A DNA stretch of 64,000 nt. Origin: Acephala macrosclerotiorum (Eukaryota > Ascomycota > Leotiomycetes > Helotiales > Mollisiaceae). The notes below the pieces were generated by a model, which was not told the DNA's origin, did no database searches, and saw nothing but the letters and a program-made list of their open reading frames with translations. Position numbers and translations under genes: made by a program. This document shows, in pieces, positions 35,995 through 49,255 of this stretch. Within the stretch, counting starts at the first letter, position 1. Each line of letters starts with the position of its first letter. The stretch is from the NCBI GenBank assembly GCA_014904845.1, contig MU119246.1:186001-250000 (forward strand). The letters are read 5' to 3'.

Positions 35995-38900
35995 ATGAGC
36001 AGTGCTTCGCGACCACCGACGCGCCGACCTGCTCTTGGAGAGGCGACCGGTCGAGTCAATAACACTCAACTTAATACGGCCCCTCACTCGATGAAGAGTT
36101 CTTCAATGCCACATCACGAAAGTTGCGGTCCCAATGGAGAACTCTTTGATCCTACCGCGATACCCCCACCTCTACGAGTCAATGCTACACGAAGAGCAGC
36201 CTCTGCAGCCCCTACAGTCCCAAACCCGCGTCTCTCAGAGATTATCAAGGAGCAGGTGGAGTCCAAACGCGATTCCCAGATCTCAAACAGCTCAGCCAAT
36301 TCGGCGGGCCGGATCAAAGTATGTGTTGGTCCCTGGAGGCTCGGACGAACTCTTGGTTATGGAGCTACAGCCCGGGTCAGACTAGCAAAGCATATCCACA
36401 CAGGGCAGAGGGCAGCTGTCAAGATTGTGATGAAGAGACATGCTCAGATGTCCCAAGCAGGAAGCCTCGCAAATCTGGAACGAGCAGAGATGGACTTGCC
36501 AGAAGAAGAGGATGGGGTACGACGAATGCCTGTTGGCATAGAAAGAGAGGTAGCTATCATGAAGTTGATCCAGCATCCTAACATCATGAAGCTGTATGAC
36601 ATCTGGGAGAATCGCACAGAGATGTAGGTATAACTTCTGTGGGACCACTACATTGCTTGGCTAACACTTGAATAGATATCTGGTTCTGGAATTTCTCGAG
36701 AATGGGGAACTATTCGACCGTATCTCTAGTGTCGGAAGACTGTGTGAGGAGGAAGCAATGAAGTACTTTCGACAACTCATTAGCGCGCTTGGCTATTGCC
36801 ATTCCTTCAATATCTGCCACCGAGATCTAAAGCCTGAGAACATACTCGTCTCCAGCGAAGGGGATGTGAAGATTGCCGATTTTGGTATGGCAGCACTGCA
36901 ACAAGGACCAGACTACAAGCTCACAACCTCATGTGGGAGCCCTCACTATGCCGCACCAGAACTCGTCAAAGGCAATAGGTATCGCGGGAATCAGGTGGAC
37001 ATATGGAGCATGGGAGTTATCCTCTTTGCCATGCTGGCGGGGCGGCTGCCGTTCGATGCCGAAGCATCCCATGATCTACAGCCATTGCTCAAGGTGATCA
37101 GGAAAGGCCAATACACCATCCCACCCAACATTGGACCTGGGGCTTCAGACTTGATCAGCAAGATGCTATGTGTCAATCCCAAAGACAGGATCACGATTCC
37201 GCAAATCTGGAGACATCCTCTGGTCTCAAGTTACGACTACCTGGATGATTTAGGACGAGGTAATTACCCACAATCTCCCAGCGCGAAGGAATTCGGCCAT
37301 CCAGTGTCTCGAAGAAGTGATATATGCAAGGACCTTGTCCGTCAGTTGAGATCAATGTGGCATACCCTTACCGAGGAGCAATTGATAGAAGCGCTGTTGA
37401 ACGACGAGTAAGTCATGATAACCTCCCACAAGTCCGTCCTCTTCCTAACATTTCCTAGACCTAACGATCAAAAGTTGTTCTACAGTCTCCTCAATAGACA
37501 CCGGGAAGCTCAACTGGAGAACTATACGCCCGACCTTGAATACTCGAACAGTGACTATCATCACGTTCGGCCAGCCAAGCTAACAAAGACGTACTCGACA
37601 CGTCACTTTTCCCAAGCTCAGTCAAAAGGCCATGTTCGACAAGGTTCTAAATTCACAGTCATTAGCAACAGTGCAGAGACAGAAAAGAGCTACGATCCTT
37701 TCAAAGCTTCAAGACCGCAACGACTCAATGCTTCAGGTGCTACTGGTGCCAGAATCACCGTCCATCGCAGCGAGGATGATGAACAAAATCAAGGGCAGTT
37801 TAAGCTCCGACAGTCTTCTATGCACTCCTCTAAACATCTAGCTCCACCGAAATACTACGGCACGAGAAGTTCTTTAGCAAGTTCAGTCAAGAGTGGTACC
37901 AGTGGTGGCTATGTGCGCCCCGCGAGTAAATACAAGCGTGGTGTGAGCTTCAATCATCTTCGCAATTCTACCGGTAGCATGGGTTCGCCAGGACCATCTA
38001 TTCGAAACGGCAGACACAGCAGTCATACCGAAGTTACCGATGATGGTGGGGATACGCTTCGTCCAGTGGCTAGCTCTACACGTTACATTCGATCGAGGAA
38101 GGCTCAGGCAACTACATCACAATCTGGAAGTCCTGCAAAGAAAGCAGTTCGCGCAAGTCTTATCTGGGGTGAAGATGTTCGTCAACTTAGCAGCAGCTTG
38201 GCCAAGGATTGTGACGAGGCATTCAACCGAGTGTCCATGATGTCGACTGAGGACTCCATCGTTGACCTTGCTAGTTTCTATTCCGAGCGGCCGGTCACCA
38301 ATAATGCCAGTAAGAATTACGGATCCTTGCTTGCACCGAGTAGCAACGCGGTGTCTCGACCCTCGAACTCGAAGCGTAAAGAGTTGGATGATCGCCCACT
38401 GCCTCCGGCTCCAGCTCGCACTGAATCAGTCAAGATCGAGCTTGAGCAGCAGAAGTTGCAATTCGAGCTTCGAAAGGAACTCGAGAGTGCTTCAGTACAC
38501 GGCCATATCGATCGTATGGTTACACATCTTGACGAACTGATGCGATCGCCATCGTCTGTTACAGGAGAGCGACGAGCTTCTTCCGCGCCACTTGACAGCA
38601 GGCAGAAAGCTACTAAGCAGTTGCCATCAATTGATGAAAGTCAGGCCGAATACTCATCACCTCCGCGACCGAGCCGCTACCGTAACGCTCAAGCCAAGAG
38701 TAGCCGTATTGCTTCTGCTCCGGAGCCTCGTGATGTGAACCGTGGGCAACAAAATGACCGCTTTGCTAGACCAGACTCGGCCTTTAGAGATACCATTCGG
38801 GTTGTTCATTCAACATCTCAAAGCCCAGTGAAGATGCCGGCTCCACTCTCAATTAGGAAGAAAATCTCAGTAGCAAAACCTGTTATGGTGTCAAGTGACG

Positions 38901-39959
38901 AAGGTAGTGAGTGGGAGAGCTCTTACAGCGGAAGCTATCGTCCTTCAGGATTGAATCTACGCCAACAATATAACAGTGGTGCTCGAGAGGTCGCTCCTGG
39001 CCTGACACCAATTGCAGAGCGTCAGTTTGATGAGGAAATGTCCAGCGAAAACAACCCTCCTCCGTCAACAACTGGAACAGTAGTCAGAAAGGCTTCGGGT
39101 TGGTTCAGACGCAATTCTCGAGCTAGTGATGAATCCCGACTGTCTGCTCATGGTGGTTCTGATACTCAGAAATCTAAATCATCGGGCATTGGTCATCAGA
39201 AGGTTCCATCTGACCGCTCGGAAAATATTCAAAACAAGCCCAAACCACCAATTCCCTCGCCCAAGAAGAAAGGCCTCTTCGGAAAGCTCTTCAAGAAGAA
39301 ATCCAAAGCTGATATGATGGAAGTTGCTGGTAAATGAAGCCGTTTCTATCAAATCTCGAAGTACTAACAAGTGATGCAGACCACGATATCTACGAGGATC
39401 AAGAGAGCTTGCGAGAATCTATGGCGAATATTCACAAGTCCTACGTTGGACGAGTCCCGAATGGTGAAGACGCTGGAGCCCGCCAGATTGCCCCTCAACG
39501 AAATTGGTTGGCCAAGCTCTTCAATGTCAAGCCCGCCGCAAGATACTTGTGCTTCTCGGTCTCACAGCGACGTGCCCGCAAGGAGATCGTTATTATATTT
39601 AGGGACTGGAAGAAGTACGGCATGCGCGATATTCAGGTTGACAAGGCCCGCAATATTGTGTTTGCCAAGGTTGGTCCGAAGAATTGTAAGTGGAAGCACG
39701 AGCACAAAAACTTGGACATGTCTAACATCTAGCAGACCTTGACATCAAGGAAGTTTCCATCGCTGCGGAAGTCATGACTGTCATCGAGCACGGAAAGCGA
39801 AATCCTCTCAGTATCGTCCGATTCACACAAGAGCAGGGTGCTGCAAGCAGTTTTCACAAGGTCCTTGATACTTTGGAGAACGTTTTGCATGTGAAGGGCT
39901 TCCTTGTCAAGGATATTCTGAAGACGAAGAGAATGATCAAGACTCTTAATGCGGCTTGA
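35995..39959 (+). CDS. GIN4/HSL1-type septin-associated Ser/Thr kinase with fungal KA1 domain
   Basis: The five exons (35995-36623, 36676-37407, 37459-39329, 39380-39685, 39736-39959; introns 50-52 bases) encode 1253 residues. The kinase domain spans about residues 113-400, with the Gly loop GYGATARVRLA, HRDLKPEN, DFGMA and the activation segment CGSPHYAAPE, as in the NIM1/AMPK branch. A long Ser-, Pro- and Arg-rich linker contains a coiled-coil-like EQQKLQFELRKELE and the basic patch KKKGLFGKLFKKKSK, likely for membrane binding. The last two exons encode a fungal KA1-like domain (ARYLCFSVSQRRARKEIVII to the end). Yeast relatives Gin4, Kcc4 and Hsl1 act at septin rings and in the morphogenesis checkpoint; filamentous fungi usually have a single Gin4/Hsl1-type protein. 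The upstream in-frame ATG at 35914 is less likely. Confidence 0.93.
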
Positions 39960-42900
39960 ATTTCTTTTCAGCAATGACTCATGCCTATCTTGAAGGATGA
40001 AATGTTGCTATCGTCCGATATCAACACTTCGGATGCAGCTGCTGGACTTTTAACATCGCAGCATCTTCACCCAAGACTTCCGAGTACTGACATGCCCAGG
40101 GTTCTTCATTTCCTTGTCTAGTTCAACACTTCAAAACTTGTATGGTTTAAAGGCGAACGATCTGTGATTGCATATTGTGTCCCACGCGATCCTTCTGCTG
40201 AGGCTCACATAAACTTCAAGCGGGAAGATCACGATGTGGATTCGCTATAATTGTAGAGTAGGATAAAAGAGTAATGGTCTGTCAGAGGTAGGATAACGTA
40301 CAAAAAATGGGGAGGGGCGTCACTTGACGCGATGGCATGGACGAAGTTGGGTTCTTGCTTTGTGTATAGGGTAGATGAGTCGAATGTTATGAACTGATTA
40401 GATACCTTTTGGCATGGCGACTTGACGTGAATTGGTGAAGTGTATCTGCTGTTTGGGTTTGGAGCTAGCGCTCGTTTGAAACTTGAAAGATGGCATCTGA
40501 GGGCGATGAAATGACGGAGGAGCAGGGTACGATGTCCTTCTCTTTTCAAGTTTGGACATCAAATCCCTCCTGCCATTATGTCGGATGAGTTTCTAGACTC
40601 CAATTTTGCGGGGCTTTTTGTTACGACTTGCCAGCAGCCAAAGAGCATCGCTCTGAGCCCTACTAAAGACGCTAAGTCGAGATATTCTTCCAGAAATTTT
40701 CACCTTTGAACATCAACTCTGTCTGCGAGTCCACGGAGAAAAAGGAAGAGAGAGGATTTCGATAACGTTCAAATAACTTCCCACAACATGAGTCGCGAAC
40801 TATTGCACACCTCGCTCAAATCAGCGAAAGAAACTCCTTTCGCACTCCTCTAGCTCAACAGTCCACTGTACATCGTCACCTTCCCCAGACTTCCATCACC
40901 TTCATCTCTAACTCCATTTCAATTTCTTACGCTCCGAACATCGCACACATCAAATTAAATAAATCATCTCGGGCATCGTTCGGCGATTATTTCATTGCTC
41001 TTACGAACCTCTCTACCCTTGCTGCTACAGTTGATTATATATCACAAAGCTATCTAAAATAATTTCTTCTGTTAGACAGAATCGCTACTCCACTTCCTCT
41101 CCTTCCTTCCACCTCCACCTTTGACACGAGGACAGAAGCAAAGAAGCACGAGTCTAGTGGCCGGTACCACGTCCACCTTCTTTCTTCTCACCAACTCTTT
41201 TGCCACCATCAACTCACCTTCCTTCCTCAAAACTGCATCTCCCCAACGACCTCTACTTCTAGACTGCAGAACAAGCACAAGTTCTAGAACCAAACATCAT
41301 ATCACGCACGTCCTTGAAAAATTGTCCGATAAATCGCTCGTACCATTCTGAATCTCTATCCATATTCTCGGTCCGCTACCGTGGTCTAGATCTTCAAATC
41401 AGGAGGAGCTCGCTTCGGGCCGACATCATTCTTGACCCATCAGATATTCGATGGAGCGAGCAAAAAACCAGCTCAATGACTCGCTAGCAAGCTAGGATTT
41501 TAGTGTTGGGTAGTATTGTGATAGTGTGGGAGATGGGGCTCGGAGTCTGCGATGGTCTGGATTCTGAAAGTGGTTGACAGGTGATGGGAGGAGGGGTGAG
41601 AAAATCATGAATGGGACTTTTTGGTTCGTTTGGTTCGTTTGGATGGGTCACGTATGCGATGTCAATTAATTCGTTAGATGGTTGGAGCTTGGGGGGAGGG
41701 GTACGGAGCCGTGGGGGAGATGAAGATGGTATGATGAGACCGGTGACGAGACGGTAACAGCCGGTTCTAAGATGGTGGGTTGGAATTTCGGACAGTGGAG
41801 GCACTTGAATGCACTCGCGGCTTAAGTTACTGGAGGGGAATAAACTTACTCGGAGAAGTCTTATTTGCGTTGGAGTCATTTTGGGGTTGGAGATGGGGTT
41901 GAGTTTAGTTGATATCAAAGGGTAATGGGAAAGTTACGGCGATTTCATGGGGTGAGTTGGGTAGCTGTTCTGGGGTTGGAACTTGCGCGATATTGCGTTA
42001 TGGGCATGTGGAATGGGAACTTCGAAGGGAGTCACTTAGAAACTGAGGAGGTTGCCTACATATCTACTCGAGTCATTTGCCTGATCCTGCAGATGTAGCA
42101 GCACAATGGTGGAAGGTATAGGGGGAGTTGGAGACCTGATGAAAGCTGGAGAAGTGTGGTTTGCCGCAGATGCCAGTGATGTGATCTAGAACACTGACGT
42201 ACCAAGGTCTTATCGCAGTCTTTGATAGCAATGGCGGCATCTCAGGTCTTGAGCGACATCGCCGATTGTCTACAATCGCAATCAGCTTCTGAGATACTGA
42301 TCCAAAGCCGTCGGCTTTGGAACTCAGCGCCTACGGCCTCGGGTAGCACGGCGGCAAAGCAGGTCTTGTTCAGAAAGGAAGCGGGATAGCCAGACACATG
42401 TTCAACGTGCTCGTTGCGGGTCTCAGAGTGCTCAAGCCTCACTCTGCTAATATTGAGGGCTGAAAGCGAGGCGGACGGATGAGTTAGCCAGTGGGACGTC
42501 TTCCGGAGCCTGAGCTTGGGGGTTAGAGACAGAATATCGAGACATTGAACGTTTGTAAAGAGTGATTAACGGGCTCTGCATGTTTGAACGTTGTCCGGAG
42601 TTGAGTGTCGAGATACTCGTAGGTCTGGAGCTGGAATAAGGCAAATGGTACGAGGAAATGTTCGATTCTTGTCTGTGAAAAGGAAAGTTGTCTTGCTGGA
42701 TACCGGGCCGTTAGTTCGAAGATGGTGAAATATGCAGGAGTACCAGAGAAGCTCAAGCTGTGGCAGCCTTGCAAGAGGACAGTGGATCGGTTCGGCATTG
42801 ACTCGAGGAGTTTGGAGGCTCGAGTCCGGCATTTGGTTCCGGATGCTGCTCCTTTTCATGCAGCGTTTTGAAGTAGTACTGAAGGCGCTCCTTGTTCTCG

Positions 42901-45742
42901 ATGACAATTTTCTGCTTAGTACCTGCACGCTTGGCTTCGTTGACGTTACGCCAGTGGCATTATTGTCGAGAGTTGCCCCCGAAGGCTTGCCTTAGCGGTG
43001 AGGGGCTGATATCCCAAGCTATTGGCAGGTCGACGCGGTGGCTGCAGAAACATGCGATGTGATGAATGCCAGTTTGTCCTCCATAACCGGCAAGAACAAA
43101 TCCTGGTTGGTTCACCAGAGATGTCTCTACTGCGGGTAGAAAAAGCAAAGACGACAGAGAAGCAGCGGGAGGCTTCCTGCTTCATGCTGTCAGCTAATGA
43201 TGTTTCGTAGTATACTAAGCCTGATGAAGGACAAGATGTTCGTTCAATGAGAGGATCTCAAGCGGGGTCCAGAACTATTGTTTCAGAAATTGGCAATCGA
43301 GAACTGATGGAGTGGCTGTATACTCCCCTAACGCCTGCCGACAGACATCCTGCACAACTGTCCTCCCGCCTCCGTGCAAACGTCTTGACTCGAGAGACCC
43401 TGAACTGATGCCGCCTTCGATGCAATGGTAGGTCAGGGGTTTGAAGACGTCTTGTGATGTAAATAGTAACGTCTCGAGATGAGATACTCGGGATCGTTTC
43501 TATTCATAGCAGTTGCAATCTACAATTCCGTTCCGGTAAATATTGCTGCAGGCAATCTCTCGAATCACTAAGGCGATCTGGCTAGCCTTTTTCAGAGACC
43601 GGATATCTTGCCAAGTCCTGCTTGAGCAGTATTTGATATATTCCGAAGAAGTTGACGGATAGGAAGGACTTGGTCCTCCGGATGTCTTGGACGTCGTTAG
43701 CCGCAGTGAAGTCGAAGAAGTTTAAACATCCCAGATTCCGGTATGGGAGATGCGGGGAGGAGGTTTTGTCCCGTTCTTGTGAAGCGGGTAGGTATTGCTT
43801 GCTTCTTCAGGGGGTCGCCATTTTTCTCGCCTGGCTCACCTGCGGGAAGCGGATAAACTGAAAGCCACGGGGACGCCGCCACTGGCTCGTGGAATTCGGG
43901 ATGGTTCATGTAGCACAAACATGGCTTCTTGGGTTCAGATTCTGCGGTTGTCCGTTGGAATTGATTGACGTCTGGATCGGAAGGCTCGTCGAGATGCTCC
44001 ATCTGTCGTGCTGCTACACGCAACACAACTAAAACCTGTTGCCCGACAAAGTGAGATGAGAAGGCTCTGTCACCCTCGAGTCCCTGAAGAACCCAGTGCC
44101 GTGGGTCTCCTTCCCGTGTTCTATTCCTGTATCGCGAATAGAGTTCGCTTACTAGGGTTCTCCGCATGGGCTGCTTTCATCGGGAGAAAGGCAGAATTTA
44201 GGGCAAGCATTCTGATAGGGCTCATGGATGAATCTTATCTTAAGCTTTGGTCCCTGGGCGGTTTCCCCAGTCCGGAGTGGTCATGTTCCAGCATAGGGTT
44301 GGCAAGAGCCTTTATACAGAGGGGGTGTCGTGCTTGGAAGGCTGGCGCATAAATCGTGAGATATAGCAACTTGTTGCAAGGGTCACACACTTTGCGAAAA
44401 AAGAAAAAGGAAAAGAAAAAGAAAAAAACCTGGCTGTAGTTGGCTGATGTGGAAACACGCCCCGTCTAGTGCGGCTCTGTGGGTGAACGAGCATGTCACT
44501 CTGGAATTGGAGGACATGGGTTGGAAAGTGCAGGTGTTTGAGGTTTCTCTGGTTGAGGATTCGAAATTTGGAACTCCAAACAATGTAGGAAGGTTGCACC
44601 AGGCCGGAGTATGATACAGTTCGAATAACAAACAACGGCACGATAAAGATGTAAGTTGAACCGAAAATTCTAGCACGTATCGATGTTCTTTGTCGTGATT
44701 CTGGAACTGGGCCATGCTCGGAAGGCGCGCTTGGTGCAGCCGTCCCTTCCCAGGTGTTCGGGTGTCGCTTTCAAAGTCTCGTGGGTTGCTGCTGTGCTCG
44801 CTGCTGAGTTCCTCGGCATGGCGCGGTATTACTAGGGATATATTACCGGTGGTGGGACTTCTAGAAGACTGTATATGTCATACTATTGATATTGTACTCG
44901 AGGGAGAGCGACTGCGTTCCAGCCGGCTGTTGGGCATTTCGACTTCTCACTGGACAAAATGCAGATTAGGGTTGCAGAGCTAGATAGGTCCTTCTCGTGT
45001 GAGTGATATCTGTGAATAATAAGCACAATCCTGTACCAATTCTAATATCTGATGACCCCATGCGGACAAGCTGCCAGGAGATGCTGCAACTTCACGGAGC
45101 TGAGTGCTAGGTTGAGCAAGATGGGTGAGTTCCGTACCCCACGAGCTCGGCTCGACTTCTCAGCAGCCACTGAGCCCATTGCATGCACGGCTCAAGTCCC
45201 TGCTTGTGGGCACAACGAGCCTCGTGCTGATGACAGTGCGAGGGTGGGAAAAAGGCGGTCTGGCTCGCAGGGAAGCCGCGTTGTCGATGTTGGAAGAGCG
45301 GGAAGCGCGACGAAAGAGAGCATGGCCGAGGGTAAATTGGCAGGGTTACATAGTAACACACCAACAGGGCGTAAAATAAGGTAGGCTGATCGATGCCCTA
45401 GCATTTGACGGCGTCGGAAGCGAAGATGGGCGTCGAAAGGAGTGGGAGATGGTGGGAGATGGCGCTGAGCTTAATGTGAGTGTCGCCTGTGGCGCCAGCG
45501 TATTGCGTACTTCGGACCATTGATCTTGGGAGTCCCAGAACTACGGAGACCTCGACACTTACACTCTTATTTCTGGCTCTTTCTGACTAGCCCTACCAGA
45601 TGTACGGTACGAACGACTTTTCTGGGTGGGACTGCGCAAGACATGTTTCTCGTACCGCAGACCTCTCGTACCGCGTTGTTTGTCGCTCCTGGTTGCCGCA
45701 CACTGCCTCCGACCAACACCTTCCTCGTGCGCTGAGACACAT

Positions 45743-45774
45743 CCACTCGTCCACTCATCCACTCATCCACTCAT
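45743..45774. repeat. Tandem 8-mer CCACTCAT, four copies
   Basis: Four head-to-tail units; the first has CG in place of CA near its end. Confidence 0.85.
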
Positions 45775-46586
45775 CCCCTCCACTGATCTGGGTAACCGTG
45801 CATCCAAGCTTAAATTCGGGATGGGGCACTCAACGCACCAATCTGGTTGCTGACCAGCATATCAACGACGGCGGATTGGGCAGAGGAAGAGAAGCGCATC
45901 ACGATCTAGCAAATCGAATGGCCCGGTCTAGAACATGCCTGAGATGAAGGTTCTGGGGATCTAGCCTGGTTGGGGGATGCTAGACGGATGCGAGAGTAGT
46001 TTTAGGGTTCATCGCCGCCGAGCCAGAAGACGCGGGACGAGCATCCTGCCGACTCGACTGCATCAACAACACCACCACGATCTTGACGATACCATGGCGG
46101 CAACTGTACCGGTTTGCAGCATTGCGAGGGTGCCATTACTGCTTTGCGATAGAGGCGAAAATGCCCCTTCGCGAGCTCTCCAATAGTAGCACTCTCGCTC
46201 GCACTCGCCCGTGCTGCACCATGCAAGTGGGCTGATGAGGGGTCGCTGTCACCCCTGCTGCTTGGGATTGGGGCCGCAGCCGGATCGCTTCGAGTCCTTC
46301 TCTAAGAAGATAATTTCCATGCCGCATCACAGCTGAATCTGGGTTGAAAAGTATTTATGGAACAGCGTGGATCACAAGGCTGAAGAAAAGAAAGAAAGAT
46401 ATGCAGCGCAGTGGGGAGACTTGACGGATGAGATGAGATGAGATGGGATGAAGTGGCAGAGCGTTGTGTTCTGCTCTTTGTCGCTGCTCTCGCATTTTTG
46501 GGTCCAGCCATCACCTACCGCGGTCTTGGCCTTGGTAACGCAAAGCTTTCTATTCTGACGGCCAGGCTTGCTTGCGCTCCCATCAA

Positions 46587-46619
46587 ATCAATATCAATAT
46601 CAATATCAGTATCAGTATT
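46587..46619. repeat. Tandem hexamer ATCAAT/ATCAGT
   Basis: Five to six units; the last ones change AAT to AGT. Confidence 0.8.
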
Positions 46620-47532
46620 ATTCCTTCATCAACACAACACCAAAGTACAGGCCCAGCAGGACATGACGGCCGCGTCCACTGCACTCGCCTGGGATCGTGT
46701 ATCGGAACCGTCCTCGTGAGTTTCTTAAGCAATGCAAATAATAAGAATCCACGATGGCCTGCTCCACCGCTGCACTACCCGCAAAGAGCAACAGGCTACA
46801 GGTAAGCTCGGCGACCTGTTGACTAAGGACGCTAATCACACCAAACCCCTGGGAGATCGTTGGTCCATGCACGCCGGGCTCTGCGCCGGAATCCCAGAAA
46901 CCCAGATTGACCAGGACGGAGGGCAAAGGCGCGAGGAGGTGAAGTGCCTCTTACGCTGATCCGCACGATTATCGAGAACAGCACTTGTTCACCACGAGAC
47001 TTACCCCTATCGTCTCATGAGCGCTTGCTTTAGCTTTTGGGAAATATCTCCTAGCTATGCCTCAGTCCGTTTTCAGATGGTCTTAACTATGCAGCACAGC
47101 GCGCCAGAAAGGCGGGAGGTCGTCATGATACTTTAGTCAAATATTAGGAGCATTTCATTTCGATACTTGCCACCGCCGCAGAACGAAAGAAAAACTCATA
47201 CGGGCGTAGATGGTACAGTAGAAATGACAGAATGATGCGATGCTCCTCTCCTCCTCTTTGGGACCCCTGTTCGGACATGGCAAGCAGTGGCCCATGCAGA
47301 GGTAGGTCTCCGTTTCAAGAGGCAATCAAGTCTAGGAGAGGGAGGGATGGCGAGTGCTCCCCAAATCTACATCCCGGCCCCTATCGCGACACAGACAACC
47401 AACCACCCAATGATAGTGGGCTCCTCGTTCGGTTCAGGAGGTATTCCGAAGAAGAATTGAATGAATTGAAATCTCTCGACCTCATCCATGCGCTCTCTTG
47501 CTGGTGCCCATAAAAAAGTCGAAAAGATATCT

Positions 47533-47572
47533 CCATGCCATGCTATGCCATGCTATGCCATGCCATGCCATC
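47533..47572. repeat. Tandem repeat of CATGC(C/T)ATG-type units
   Basis: A 10-base unit TGCTATGCCA, followed by shorter TGCCA units, about 40 bases in all. The unit is nearly self-complementary (GCATG/CATGC). Confidence 0.8.
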
Positions 47573-49097
47573 CTTCCCAGACATGCTCGCCCCCCTGCTT
47601 CTCTCCTGCTGCTTCTCTTCCCCAGCTCAGCGCTAGCCAGCCCCTTGGTCGCCATCCCGCTCTTGCTGCTCTTCAAATCAGGAGTTCGATGCGCGCCTGG
47701 CTGCATTTTGGCTCCGTGGCTTGCCTAGCAAAAGCCTCTGGGCTGTCATGGGCACTTGCATGCGTCGAATGCCTGTCAAATGCCTGCAGCACACTGGTCC
47801 CATACCAGAACGAGGGGAGGGACCACACTGCGGTCCGCGGTGCGACCAAGAGCGAGCGAGCGAAAAATAACACTCGACCAGCTGCGCGGAAGAACCAGGA
47901 GCAGGTGTCGAGTCGCGGAGGTGCAAAGAGAAGGTCTAGACGGAGCCAGGCCGAGGAGAGGAAGGCATTTCCGCTCTCTGGATCTCGAGATCTCTTCAGC
48001 TCGCGCTTGAACGGATGCATGTTGAGTACAGTAAGTAAGTGCGTGATGAGTTAGGACGCAGGCCCGATATCACCCACATATTCAGATACAGTACCTCCTG
48101 CACCATCCTCCGTCCAGATACAGATAACCTCCAGAGACACGGTTTCCCGGAAGCTGGCAGTGTTTTGGCTCACGTTGGCGGCTTTCCCTCTTCCCCTCGA
48201 CGCCTCCCCCATTGAGCCCAATCACGACTACCCCCCTTCAACACGCTGTGTTTAAGCTTCTGCCCCAGAAAGCCCATTTCTTCACGCAGCGTTGCACGGT
48301 CTCTTCAGTTCACGGAGCCTTCCTCGCTCGCTGGATCCCTAGTCCACCGCATCTCATCCCGCCGCCCAGGAGCAGGGGGCGAGAAATATAATAAACTAAC
48401 CCCCAGTAGAGTTACAAACTGCCCGATTTGTCTCTCCAATACTTCCTGCGCCTCGACAAATAATTGCAATATTGCGTTGTACGACGGCCCTCGCACGCCA
48501 GCTGCTGCTGTCTGGCCGGCAAGCTCCAGATTCCAGATACACCCGACTCGCACCATCGAATCACGATCCGGCGCGGTCCTCTTCATCGTGCTCCGGCGTG
48601 TCCCCAGTCCCAGTCCCAATCCCAACTTCTGCTCATTGTCTGCCAGATCCTAGACCTTGTCGCCGTCCCAGGCCTAGGTAGCGTCGCGATCCCTGGAACA
48701 GCATTCACTAGATCGCGTCGAGCCTGTTGCAAGCTAGCTCTTCCAGCCCAGCTCCAGGGCCAGCACCAAGCACTCGATCACTTTGCGCTCACATGGCGCT
48801 GGCTCCTCATGCTTAACTTTAGTCTTTTGCACTAGACCCCCCTCCCCTCTGCCACGCTTCCCGCCTGGTAATCAACACCATCCAGCCAAATGCTGGCAGC
48901 GTACACAGACCATACCCAGACCCAATAAGCTACATATATCGACAGACGCCTCCCCGGCCGCCATCCAGGTGATCGACGCTCCACATCCATCTACCCAGGC
49001 CTGACTTTCGACGCCGACGAACTCTGCTCTCACTCACTCGAAGAACAGTATCGTGAGCTTCAAACAACAATTCAACTCAACTTGTTCTTCTTCTAAT

Positions 49098-49119
49098 CTA
49101 CTACTACTACTACTACTAC
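49098..49119. repeat. (CTA)7 microsatellite in the C2H2 gene leader
   Basis: Seven CTA units about 140 bases before the start codon of the C2H2 regulator. Confidence 0.85.
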
Positions 49120-49255
49120 CCCCTCCAATACCGCCGTCCTGGCTTTACTACTCTCTACTCCTTCAGTTTTCGAGTCCATCGGACCCCACCAAACATCGAG
49201 TCTTGCCTCTTTGTTTCCTACACGTCAAGCACCGTGGACTTCGCAATCATCTTCC

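Larger units (their letters stand above)
39960..49255. other. Gene-poor 9.3-kb region upstream of the C2H2 regulator
   Basis: Apart from the 3' UTR of the kinase, I find no frame with recognisable protein features on either strand. Base composition is normal, unlike the RIP-decayed regions, so this is not a dead transposon. The right half contains several short tandem repeats and long pyrimidine-rich runs, like promoter and leader sequence. Non-coding transcripts or small unrecognised genes are possible. Confidence 0.5.

Noticed and set aside
47488..48054. 188-codon plus-strand frame
   Set aside because: It starts in a tandem repeat and has a random-looking composition; parallel frames of similar length exist on both strands.
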